A stretch of 11,551 nt of DNA. Source: Legionella sp. GTDB lineage: Bacteria > Pseudomonadota > Gammaproteobacteria > Legionellales > Legionellaceae. The stretch is from contig SCSO01000442.1 of the NCBI GenBank assembly GCA_004297865.1, positions 1 through 11,551 of the forward strand. The letters are read 5' to 3'. Positions 4,672-11,551 of this stretch are shown here, in pieces. Positions within the stretch are counted from its first letter, which is position 1. Each line of letters starts with the position of its first letter. The translations under genes were made by a program, and so were the position numbers. The notes beneath the pieces were generated by a model, which searched no databases, had not been told where the DNA came from, and saw only the letters and a program-made list of their open reading frames with translations.

Positions 4672-5745
4672 TTATTGGTTAGGTGAGTTTGGTATGCTTT
4701 CTGCTGAATGAAAAAGATCCTCAGTAGGTGCTGCGGGCATGGAGTGAAACGCGTACGCATTTCTCTTGACCGCTTTCACTCGGTAATGATCAAATGCGGC
4801 GGGGTTTTCATTTTCTATGCGAAGGACCTCAGTTGTAAAAGCGGGTAGTAATAGCTCTTTAGCTTTTTTGATGTCCACTGAAAAACAATAAGTTCCTGTT
4901 TCTTTATTAGTTGTCTCATGAGCTCCATTGTCCACTAGCTTATAAGATGCATTAGTATCCTTTGTTACGTCACCTAAATACTTTATAAATGCATCAGCAA
5001 CAGAAGTGTTAATTCCTTTGATAGTAATTTGGAATAAGTGTGGATCATTGCACTTGTATTGACATTGTTGATGTTGGGTATCAATTCCAGCCATTTTTAG
5101 CAAGGTTTCTTCAACGAAATCTTGTTTAGTTAAATCGATGCCAAGTTTTTCAGCAATTTGATTTAAACCCTTATGCATCTCTTCGCCATGTTCAAAGGGG
5201 TCGTTGGTAAAATAATGCAGAACCACTAGTTTTTTATAGTTATTAAATGCATTTACAGCTTCGTTGCAATGCAAGTTAGTTAATTCTGCTTCATAAGGGT
5301 CTGGTGCGAGATTCTTTAATGAGTCAACTATATCATTAAGATCCATACCTTTTTCCTCATCTAGGATGAATAATTTTAGAGTGTGGGCTTCAAAAAGCGC
5401 TTCTTCGTCAGACAAATCTTTCTTATATAATTCAGAATCATCATCAAAAGCACCCCATAAGCTCATGTATTTTAGGTTTTCTGCAATATCTTTAAGCTCA
5501 AATGATTCTTTTTCTTTAACATCAGGTGGCAAAAAACTCGCTAATTTTTCTAGTCTTTCCTGTATATTTGTAATGAGAGCTTTGCGGGTCGCACTATCTT
5601 TTTTATTGGTGCTATTTTCTACCATTGAAGATAACCCATGAATAGGTCTCATGAGCAGGGCATATGCTTCTCTAAATTTGATTTCTCGAGTTGTTAATTC
5701 TTCTGTTTGATCTTTAATTATCGATGCATCCTTTTTATCTATCAT
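4672..5745 (-). CDS. Soluble acidic protein of unknown family, possible secreted effector
   Basis: The ORF encodes 357 residues; the ATG at 5745 has a clear ATGGAGT ribosome binding site seven bases upstream. There is no signal peptide or membrane segment. The protein is hydrophilic and mostly helical in appearance, with Lys/Glu-rich segments (residues about 1-130) and a Cys-containing QHQQCQYKCNDPHLF stretch near residue 228. The C-terminal part after about 240 (FQITIKGINTSVADAFIKYL, TGTYCFSVDIKKAKELLLPA) may be a separate alpha/beta domain. The final residues, APTEDLFHSAESIPNSPNQ, are short, polar and contain Glu and Ser, as in many Dot/Icm type IV effectors, but this is a weak indication. 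I recognise no family. It stands alone: 100 bases downstream of the capsule operon on the same strand, possibly with its own weak promoter, and its stop codon abuts repeat element B. Confidence 0.75.
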   Translation of the reverse strand: MIDKKDASIIKDQTEELTTREIKFREAYALLMRPIHGLSSMVENSTNKKDSATRKALITNIQERLEKLASFLPPDVKEKESFELKDIAENLKYMSLWGAFDDDSELYKKDLSDEEALFEAHTLKLFILDEEKGMDLNDIVDSLKNLAPDPYEAELTNLHCNEAVNAFNNYKKLVVLHYFTNDPFEHGEEMHKGLNQIAEKLGIDLTKQDFVEETLLKMAGIDTQHQQCQYKCNDPHLFQITIKGINTSVADAFIKYLGDVTKDTNASYKLVDNGAHETTNKETGTYCFSVDIKKAKELLLPAFTTEVLRIENENPAAFDHYRVKAVKRNAYAFHSMPAAPTEDLFHSAESIPNSPNQ

Positions 5746-5845
5746 ATTTTTACTCCATGTAATTAAATAAGCATTTACTTTAGATGATTTTTTACCTTTA
5801 GCCCAAATTAGTTTTTCGATTTTAATATAAACTATTGATTTATTG

Positions 5846-8626
5846 TCATTGGCGTATAGCTGTCATAGCATATAGTGGGTAATACCGATTTAACTCAGCA
5901 CCACCATCACGTAATAATGGTTGCCATCCAAAGTAAGCATTACCAGGAGTAGATATTGGTAAAATATCGTCAAAAGGTACAATAACATAGATCCCTTTGT
6001 TAAAACCTCCTTCACCAAATTCTTCAGCGGTAACGTTGGTTTTGCTAGCATACGCACCAATAACTACACCATTTTTAAATGTTCTGCTTATGTCTATCTC
6101 TACACCACGATCCCCTGCCAAATATTGACCTGCACTTAATTGGGTTAAAATACCACTCCAACCGGTATTCCAATATAAAGTGACTTGTCCTGTACCAACC
6201 TTATAATCTTGTAAGCTAAAATCCTGTGCAAAACCTCGTTGTTGGACCAAATTGAAATCAATACCTACAGCAAGTGGGCTATGCCATGGACGATAAAGCC
6301 ATTCTGCCCCAACCCCTGCAAACATAGGCTCTAAAAGACCTCCATAGATACTAACAAACTGATTTTTCGAAATTTGCTCCATATGGGAGAGTTGTAAATT
6401 TGGAATAGTGGTGGGTGAGGTCAAAATGTATTGACGCATATCAGTTCTAACACGCGGTAAATCGCTGGGTCCATCATAAACGAAATGATCATAGTTATCG
6501 ATTAAACGGACCGCTAATACTCCAGATAAAAAGGATGAATTATCTAGTGTAAAGGCTCCACTAGCAAATACTCCTGCTTGATATAATATATAACCGTCAG
6601 GACCGCCAATAATTTGAGAGAAGCTTGGTGCAATGTCTCCTGAAAAACTCATCCTCTTAGATTGCCATAAGGGGCGATTGCTTTTAGTGTTTTTAGAATA
6701 TACATAGGAGGATTCTGGTGCAAAAGAAGTAATTGGAGGGACAACAAGCGATGGAGGAAGGGCTTCTAAGTGTTGTTGAACCCAAATTGCGCGATTAATT
6801 TCTTTTGCATCAAGATTCATCCCATATTCACTGAATATTAATACAAATCTTTTTATGTTTTCTGGGGCATCTCGATGCAATAAAGCAATTAATTTTTCAA
6901 AACGAGTTCCCCGATAGCTATTAAATGTATCGTCAATTTGAACATGAAGTGAATCCCCCACTATTTTAATATTTTTTACTGACCACCCGGTTAATTGATG
7001 AATATCACTTACAGTTTGTGTCCAGTTAGGCATGCTCAAAGGTTGGCTTGCTAAAATAGGCGGTATTTCTGGATCAAATATTTTGATTGGCTCTAGTTTA
7101 CTTAATGACGTATGCAAGGTAAAACCAAGCATTACAGTATTACCGCGTTCATATGCAGACATCAAATCAATATTTGAAGTAAACCGGTATACAAGACCTA
7201 AATTAATTGGTGATTTTTGCGGATTGAAATTGAGATCCTTTGGAGAGAGTTGATAAGCGCTCGAATTATACTCCATTTTAAACAATAAAGGGTCCCAAGG
7301 AGTATGCCATACGAGGCCACCAAATAAAGCAGCAGGCCCCCGAAAATATGAATTCCAAATAAATTTGCCACCCACACCAATATCATTAATTCGGCTATTA
7401 AAATTAGAGTTCAATATACTAAGAGGATTTAAAATATTGGCCTGAGCTCCAAGAGATCCCCAGCCTATACCTAGTGTCCAGTCAAAATCTTTAATGCGCT
7501 TATTCGCAGCAATATATTCACCAGAAAATAAACCACTGCCTGCCATATCCTGAGCCCCAATCGATAATTCAGGTAAATAGGCTGATTCACGTAATATTTT
7601 CAATTTTACATCAAAACTTTTATCCATATATAGTAACTTACTGATTTTAGGGCCATATAATCGATTACGAATACGTACATAACGAAAACTACCTTCCAGC
7701 CAATTAAATGGTTGGAATGCCACAGTTCCTAGGTCATAGGGATAAACGCTTGTTCCTTGAAAACGAACCTCACCTTCTCTTTCCATTCGTGCTGAGGGCA
7801 TTTGGAGTAAACCAATCATACCCCAATCGTTGGATGTGTATTGCGCGTTTCGTGCAAATTTAACATCTTTAACGATGTTGATTTCAGGAAAATAAATAGA
7901 GCTTTCATCTGGAGCAACACCTTGAGTTGCTAAAAAACCAATTAATTTTTTTGAGAAGTGTTTGTTGATTTTGCTATGACGTTTTGGAGCCCAAATCCAG
8001 GCCCCTGGCATAGGTGGATCTTGAGTTTCTTCATTCCAAATAGCTATACCATAAAATAGGGTTCTGCCATCAGGTTGCGCAATCCACACATAGTCAACGG
8101 CAGCATTTATTCCAATACATTTCTTAATATAAGTCTTTGCAAGGACACTGGGAATAAAAGGCGTTTGACAAAGAGAGCCATCCTCGAGCAATACAGTAAC
8201 TGATTGAGGTTGTTTCGGAAGGGAAAATAATTGTCCTTGTCTTAATATGGGATCTTGAGCCGGGTGGAGTTCTAACCACAGTGGATCCGGTATAGAAATA
8301 AAAGCACGCCCTGTTATTGGAATACGGTGTAGCTTACTCATTAATCTTGAAAAGCGTACCTTTTTTTGTTCTGTACCAGCGTGTTTTTGATATGAAGCTA
8401 ACTCATCAAGTAAATTCTGTTTCAAAGTGGCTTGCACACTCTTTTCTTCTGGAACAAGCCACATGAGCCCAGATAAATAATCATCAGGACCATTATGTTG
8501 AATAAGCCATTGACTAAGACGTATATCCTCAATCGTTTTAGATGGGGCTGCAATCATAAGAGATGAGGACAAAAATAAGCCTAAAAAGCTTCTGAAAAAT
8601 ATTCTGTATATTTTATAGATCCTCAT
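5846..8626 (-). CDS. Fused GfcC/YjbG-GfcD/YjbH capsule/exopolysaccharide outer-membrane protein
   Basis: The ORF encodes 926 residues. A signal peptide covers residues 1-27 (ending MIAA). Residues about 28-236 look like GfcC/YjbG, a periplasmic protein of group 4 capsule and Yjb exopolysaccharide loci: LHRIPITGRAFISIPDP near 99-115, the PILRQGQLFSLPKQPQSVTV block at 126-145, and PGAWIWAP near 207-214. From about 265, SNDWGMIGLLQMPSARME is the typical opening of GfcD/YjbH, followed by about 660 residues of alternating aromatic/polar strands, as expected for an outer-membrane barrel; E. coli YjbH is about 700 residues. In E. coli the two are separate genes, so this is a fusion. The start overlaps the stop of the upstream lipoprotein gene as ATGA, indicating translational coupling. 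The exact role in this family is unclear; export or assembly of a surface polysaccharide is inferred from locus context. Confidence 0.88.
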   Translation of the reverse strand: MRIYKIYRIFFRSFLGLFLSSSLMIAAPSKTIEDIRLSQWLIQHNGPDDYLSGLMWLVPEEKSVQATLKQNLLDELASYQKHAGTEQKKVRFSRLMSKLHRIPITGRAFISIPDPLWLELHPAQDPILRQGQLFSLPKQPQSVTVLLEDGSLCQTPFIPSVLAKTYIKKCIGINAAVDYVWIAQPDGRTLFYGIAIWNEETQDPPMPGAWIWAPKRHSKINKHFSKKLIGFLATQGVAPDESSIYFPEINIVKDVKFARNAQYTSNDWGMIGLLQMPSARMEREGEVRFQGTSVYPYDLGTVAFQPFNWLEGSFRYVRIRNRLYGPKISKLLYMDKSFDVKLKILRESAYLPELSIGAQDMAGSGLFSGEYIAANKRIKDFDWTLGIGWGSLGAQANILNPLSILNSNFNSRINDIGVGGKFIWNSYFRGPAALFGGLVWHTPWDPLLFKMEYNSSAYQLSPKDLNFNPQKSPINLGLVYRFTSNIDLMSAYERGNTVMLGFTLHTSLSKLEPIKIFDPEIPPILASQPLSMPNWTQTVSDIHQLTGWSVKNIKIVGDSLHVQIDDTFNSYRGTRFEKLIALLHRDAPENIKRFVLIFSEYGMNLDAKEINRAIWVQQHLEALPPSLVVPPITSFAPESSYVYSKNTKSNRPLWQSKRMSFSGDIAPSFSQIIGGPDGYILYQAGVFASGAFTLDNSSFLSGVLAVRLIDNYDHFVYDGPSDLPRVRTDMRQYILTSPTTIPNLQLSHMEQISKNQFVSIYGGLLEPMFAGVGAEWLYRPWHSPLAVGIDFNLVQQRGFAQDFSLQDYKVGTGQVTLYWNTGWSGILTQLSAGQYLAGDRGVEIDISRTFKNGVVIGAYASKTNVTAEEFGEGGFNKGIYVIVPFDDILPISTPGNAYFGWQPLLRDGGAELNRYYPLYAMTAIRQ

Positions 8627-9360
8627 AGTCGGTGTTTTTTGTTCATACTAAAGGTTTTTTCCTGGTCTGCAGTCCATATTTGAAATGCAAAACATAAACC
8701 TTTTGCTAAACATTGTTCTGAGTAAATGACTTGCGGTTTATTGCCCGAAAAATCAACAGCATAACGGGCATCAGGAAGACGCATATTTTTCTGTGAGCAG
8801 ATGGTATTTTCTTTAAACCATATTAACTGATTAGGATTAAAACCCACAAGTAAAGATCGTTTCGGAGCAGCTATTTTGTGCACAAAAACTTGGTCCTGAA
8901 TACCAAAATGAAACCCAGGCATTACAAAACGTTGACGTTCATAAACGATATCATTTAAACGAATTTGGTCCCATGAAGGAATATTTTTTAATAAAACTTT
9001 ACGCCAATCTACGGGCAAACCAGCAGTGCCACATAAACGAGCATTGCATAACTTAATAATTTCTTTATCGGCACTATACCAGATCTGAAGTAAACCACTG
9101 GAGGTGTATTGTGAGCTTCCGAGTGCTAAATATGCTACGGGGGATGGTAGAATACTGTGAGAGATAAAAGAAGTTCTTAAATAACGATAATCTGGATCTA
9201 AGGATACTCCTGATTTAGGGTGTATCACGCTCTTAGCTGCTGAAAGCATGGGTGCTGTGGAAGAAGAACAAGCACATAATAGCGATGCTAAAATTAAATA
9301 GCTAACAGGGAAGCTTAAGTAACTACGATACCAACTGAAAAAAAATATAAATCTAAACAT
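8623..9360 (-). CDS. GfcB/YjbF-family capsule lipoprotein
   Basis: The ORF encodes 245 residues. The N-terminus has a long hydrophobic segment ending LILASLLCAC, with Leu-Cys-Ala-Cys as lipobox and Cys31 as the likely lipidated residue, so the protein should be anchored in the outer membrane facing the periplasm. The mature part has the GfcB/YjbF pattern: DPDYRYLRTSF, LALGSSQ, LLQIWYSADKEIIKLCNARL and then GTAGLPVDW. In E. coli this gene precedes gfcC and gfcD (yjbG and yjbH), as here before the fused gene, which it overlaps by 4 bp. The ATG at 9360 has no good Shine-Dalgarno (TTTGAAATTTC upstream), and no better in-frame start was found before the lipobox. A 10-bp stem-loop lies 24 bases upstream of it. 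Confidence 0.85.
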   Translation of the reverse strand: MFRFIFFFSWYRSYLSFPVSYLILASLLCACSSSTAPMLSAAKSVIHPKSGVSLDPDYRYLRTSFISHSILPSPVAYLALGSSQYTSSGLLQIWYSADKEIIKLCNARLCGTAGLPVDWRKVLLKNIPSWDQIRLNDIVYERQRFVMPGFHFGIQDQVFVHKIAAPKRSLLVGFNPNQLIWFKENTICSQKNMRLPDARYAVDFSGNKPQVIYSEQCLAKGLCFAFQIWTADQEKTFSMNKKHRL

Positions 9361-9384
9361 GAAATTTCAAATATAATAAAAGTC

Positions 9385-9414
9385 TAAAGGGCAAACTAAC
9401 GTGCTTGCCCTTTA
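9385..9414 (-). terminator. Intra-operon stem-loop between the gfcA-like and gfcB-like genes
   Basis: TAAAGGGCAA (9385-9394) and TTGCCCTTTA (9405-9414) form a perfect 10-bp stem with a 10-base loop. Read on the minus strand it follows the gfcA-like stop by 17 bases and is followed by AGACTTTTATTATATTT, an interrupted T-run. It may partly terminate or protect the gfcA-like mRNA so that the small protein is made in excess of its downstream partners. Confidence 0.6.
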
Positions 9415-9431
9415 AAAACAAATTGCGTCGA

Positions 9432-9698
9432 TTAGCCGGAGGTAGTGCCTGTAGTCGCTGCTGGAGACTTAGACTTATTAGTTGCAGATGAAATACCAAC
9501 ACCAAGACCAACACCGAGAGCAACCACAGCACCCACTGCACCAATAGTACTTTTACTAACACCACCTACTGCTGCACGTGGTGCTGTTTGCGGTTTTGGG
9601 GATGCTCCCCGAGCTTCTGGTGCTGCAAAACCAGATATAGGTAAAATTGATAGAGACATCATGAGTGCGACCAGTTGGTTCAATTTCTTTGATTTCAT
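9432..9698 (-). CDS. GfcA/YjbE-like small exported protein
   Basis: The ORF encodes 88 residues; the ATG at 9698 has TAAGGAT seven bases upstream. Residues 1-25 are a Sec signal peptide (MKSKKLNQLVALMM to GFAA). The mature chain is low in complexity: a Pro/Ala/Arg part, then a glycine/alanine/valine hydrophobic stretch, GAVGAVVALGVGLGVGIS at about 53-70, and a Thr/Ser/Gly tail. E. coli YjbE and GfcA are likewise about 80-100 residues, exported, and rich in Ala, Gly, Ser and Thr, and are first in their operons just before YjbF/GfcB. Similarity is in composition and position rather than in conserved motifs. Function in the family is unknown. It has its own strong promoter and is followed by a stem-loop, so it may be the most highly expressed gene of the locus. 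Confidence 0.75.
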   Translation of the reverse strand: MKSKKLNQLVALMMSLSILPISGFAAPEARGASPKPQTAPRAAVGGVSKSTIGAVGAVVALGVGLGVGISSATNKSKSPAATTGTTSG

Positions 9699-9809
9699 AA
9701 TTTATCCTTAATTTTTTTTGTGCTTCATGCCTGATTTTTAGTCATTCACCAATTTTTAGATGGAGATATTAGGTTTTCTTTGCAATTTACATTGCTTAAT
9801 CAATTATTT

Positions 9810-9826
9810 AGCTTTTATCTAAAGCT
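9810..9826 (-). other. Hairpin at the 5' end of the gfcA-like transcript
   Basis: AGCTTT (9810-9815) and AAAGCT (9821-9826) pair around TATCT at the predicted transcription start near 9825. A second small inverted pair, GCAAT/ATTGC, lies at 9782-9795. Both are in a leader of about 127 bases. A 5'-terminal hairpin could stabilise the mRNA. Confidence 0.35.
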
Positions 9827-9831
9827 CAATT

Positions 9832-9861
9832 AATATAGCACAAGAGTTAAGATACTATCAA
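9832..9861 (-). promoter_or_regulatory. Strong sigma70 promoter of the gfcA-like gene
   Basis: On the minus strand TTGATA (9861-9856), an 18-base spacer and TATATT (9837-9832) each match 5 of 6 consensus bases, and TGC directly before the -10 makes it an extended -10 element. A start near 9825 leaves a leader of about 127 bases. This uncouples gfcA/B/CD expression from the kinase gene. Confidence 0.65.
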
Positions 9862-9914
9862 ATTGATCCGATGATTTTCTTTTTATCATCATGTGGTTAA
9901 TTTTATTTCTATGT

Positions 9915-9939
9915 TAAAAATTCAACAATACTTTTGTTG
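9915..9939 (-). terminator. Possible weak terminator after the wzc/etk-like gene
   Basis: CAACAA (9923-9928) and TTGTTG (9934-9939) form a 6-bp stem with a 5-base loop, followed on the minus strand by AATTTTTAA. It lies about 57 bases after the kinase stop. Stem stability is low. The remainder of 9699-9995 holds the gfcA promoter and leader and no gene. Confidence 0.3.
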
Positions 9940-9995
9940 TTTAATCACGTTGTTGTTCTCTTATTTAGCCTATTTTCAGCGGTAATAATTGTATT

Positions 9996-11551
9996 TTAAT
10001 TGACTGATATTTTTCTTTTCTTCTTTTTCTGCTTCTCTTCAGTCTCATCCTCATAATAAGATTGGTAACCATAATATTTTGAGTAATAAGAGTTTTTACA
10101 ACTGGCCGAATTATGAAAGTTAAAAATGGACCCATTTAGGAGGACCCCTGCATTGGTTAGGCGCTTTATTACAATTTCAATTTCACTAGGTTGGTGAACA
10201 TTAGAACCTAAAACTAAATAATTGGTGGCAGAAATCGCGCTAACTACTACGGCATCAGTAACCATTAATACGGGAGCTGTATCGATGATAACCACATCAT
10301 ATTGTTTAGAAAAATCCATAATCAATTCTTTACATCGTGTGCTTGTGAGCAATTCTGACGGATCTACTGGATAATCGCCTCGGGTTAGCACAGTTAAATT
10401 AGAGTGACTAGATGGTTTTAATACTTCACTGATTGTTTTAGTACCACTTATCAATTCAGCAAATCCTAGTGATGCAGTTTGATTAAAGTATTTGTGAACG
10501 GTTCCGCGCCTTAAGTCCGCATCAACAATTAATACGCGCTTCCCAGTTGTAGCTAAGAGATAAGCTAAATTAGTAGAAACGAAGGTTTTACCTACCCCTG
10601 GAGCGATACCTAAGATAGAGATTACATTATTGCTAGCACAAGTCAGTGAAACCTGCAAACTAGTGCGCAAACTACGTAATGATTCTATGGACAAACTGCG
10701 TGGATTAATTTGGGCTAATAATGGAAGTGCTTTTTTTGAAGTTAATCCAAACGTATTGTTATGCTGTTCCTTAGAATAGGGAATAATGGCTAAATTCATA
10801 ATATTGAAATGATGCTCAGTCCAATGCGGATCAGTAATTCGTATAAATAATAACTTTCGCACAAAGATAAGCATAAAACTAAAAATTAGCCCTAATAAAA
10901 TACTACCTAGATAGATCAATTTTTTCTTTGATGGCAAAGGCTCATCTGGTAATTTAGCACTAGAGAGAATTTGTACGTCACTTATAGTTCCTGCCTTAAG
11001 CACTTCCAACTCTTGAATTTTATTTAATAATGCTGTGTATAGAGCGGTTTTAATTTGTGCATCTAACATTAAATTAACAGCTATTTGGTCTGCCTCAGGT
11101 ATTGTTTTAAGCTTATACTCTAAATTTTTTTTATCCTCTTTTATTTCTTGTATTTGTCTGCTGAGCGCGATAAAAGCAGGATGCTCTTCAGTATAGCGTT
11201 GGAGCATATCGATTTTACTGATTCGCAACTCAGCTAATTTTTTATCCAGTTCAGCTAATTGTCGCAAAAAATTCTCTGTTTGCAATTTAATATCGAGTTT
11301 ACCACTCTGTGCTCGGTAGCGATTGAGCTTCATCTCAGCCACTTCTAGCGATTGTTTAACTGTTGGTAATTGATAGTGTAGGAATTCTAAGGATTTTGAA
11401 GCCTCTAATGATTTTTTTTTGGCATTTTTTTTAACTGTTACAGATGCAATTTCATTGGCAATACGAGTTGCAAGTGCCGGGTCTTCATGTCGAACAGAAA
11501 TATCAAAGATTCCAATATTATTTTTTCGATCTAAATCATTAATATTGATCC
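9996..11551 (-). CDS. Wzc/Etk-type polysaccharide copolymerase and tyrosine autokinase, N-terminus beyond right edge
   Basis: The frame is open to the right edge; 517 residues are visible. A GTG at 11342 is internal: the codons before it continue the Wzz domain with IFDISVRHEDPALATRIANE. Visible order: Wzz periplasmic part with a helical/coiled region (to about 205), the SAKLPDEPLPSKKK Pro-rich segment, the second membrane helix (about 211-231), and the cytoplasmic kinase. The kinase has Walker A GIAPGVGKT (314-322), Walker A' VDADLRRG (about 342-349) and Walker B VVIIDTAPV (about 419-427). The C-terminal tyrosine cluster YYSKYYGYQSYY (488-499) has seven Tyr and is followed by a Lys-rich tail. 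Family members control chain length and export of capsule or exopolysaccharide through cycles of autophosphorylation, with a Wza-type channel and a Wzb-type phosphatase. About 200 N-terminal residues including the first membrane helix are missing. Etk is the matching kinase of E. coli group 4 capsule loci, which fits the Gfc genes downstream. Confidence 0.93.
   Translation of the reverse strand, partial: ININDLDRKNNIGIFDISVRHEDPALATRIANEIASVTVKKNAKKKSLEASKSLEFLHYQLPTVKQSLEVAEMKLNRYRAQSGKLDIKLQTENFLRQLAELDKKLAELRISKIDMLQRYTEEHPAFIALSRQIQEIKEDKKNLEYKLKTIPEADQIAVNLMLDAQIKTALYTALLNKIQELEVLKAGTISDVQILSSAKLPDEPLPSKKKLIYLGSILLGLIFSFMLIFVRKLLFIRITDPHWTEHHFNIMNLAIIPYSKEQHNNTFGLTSKKALPLLAQINPRSLSIESLRSLRTSLQVSLTCASNNVISILGIAPGVGKTFVSTNLAYLLATTGKRVLIVDADLRRGTVHKYFNQTASLGFAELISGTKTISEVLKPSSHSNLTVLTRGDYPVDPSELLTSTRCKELIMDFSKQYDVVIIDTAPVLMVTDAVVVSAISATNYLVLGSNVHQPSEIEIVIKRLTNAGVLLNGSIFNFHNSASCKNSYYSKYYGYQSYYEDETEEKQKKKKRKISVN

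Noticed and set aside
5366..5641. Plus-strand open frame of 91 codons
   Set aside because: It is antisense to the 357-residue gene, is Ser-rich in a way typical of antisense translation, and has no start signals.
9353..9711. Overlapping open frames on both strands around the gfcA-like gene
   Set aside because: They are by-products of the GC-richer, low-complexity gfcA-like coding sequence; they lack ribosome binding sites and sensible protein composition.
9996..11342. Kinase gene read as complete from the GTG at 11342
   Set aside because: The same frame stays open to the window edge and encodes recognisable Wzz-domain sequence, so the start lies outside.

Overview
The window is AT-rich DNA that looks like a gammaproteobacterium, most likely Legionella or a close relative. 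This is inferred from codon and base composition, a VirK-like secreted protein, a PAS-LuxR regulator, hydrophilic effector-like orphan proteins, and capsule genes of the Gfc/Yjb type. No rRNA, tRNA, CRISPR array or intact transposase was seen.

Left half (1-4670): a string of short, unrelated accessory genes. In order they are a coiled-coil-rich orphan running off the left edge (-), a doubtful 63-codon ORF (-), a VirK-family secreted protein (+), an NPPY-type class I methyltransferase (-), an SxxK serine hydrolase of the class C beta-lactamase fold (-), a PAS-LuxR transcription regulator (+) and a small exported avidin/streptavidin-family protein (+). Nearly every boundary here carries a copy of one short palindromic repeat with the core GGGTCAGACTCGATTGATT. 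Two copies are enlarged into composite, MITE-like elements, and one of these holds a further nested hairpin repeat. The repeats form the last codons and the start region of the methyltransferase gene and apparently the -35 box of the luxR gene.

Middle (4672-5745): a 357-residue soluble protein of unknown family whose stop codon abuts the last repeat.

Right half (5846-11551), all on the minus strand: an exopolysaccharide / group 4 capsule-type export locus. Transcription runs from a Wzc/Etk-type Wzz-tyrosine autokinase (N-terminus beyond the right edge) to a GfcA/YjbE-like small exported protein with its own strong promoter, then a GfcB/YjbF lipoprotein, then a 926-residue protein that appears to be a fusion of GfcC/YjbG and GfcD/YjbH. 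The last two overlap by 4 bp. The kinase would control polymer length and export at the inner membrane; the Gfc proteins would act in the periplasm and outer membrane.

Most notable points: the GfcC-GfcD fusion; an avidin-fold protein with no tryptophan that keeps the Asn, Ser and Asp of the biotin site and a rhizavidin-like Cys pair; a perfect 16-bp palindrome at an activator-like position between luxR and the avidin-like gene; and the repeat family that outlines the accessory genes.
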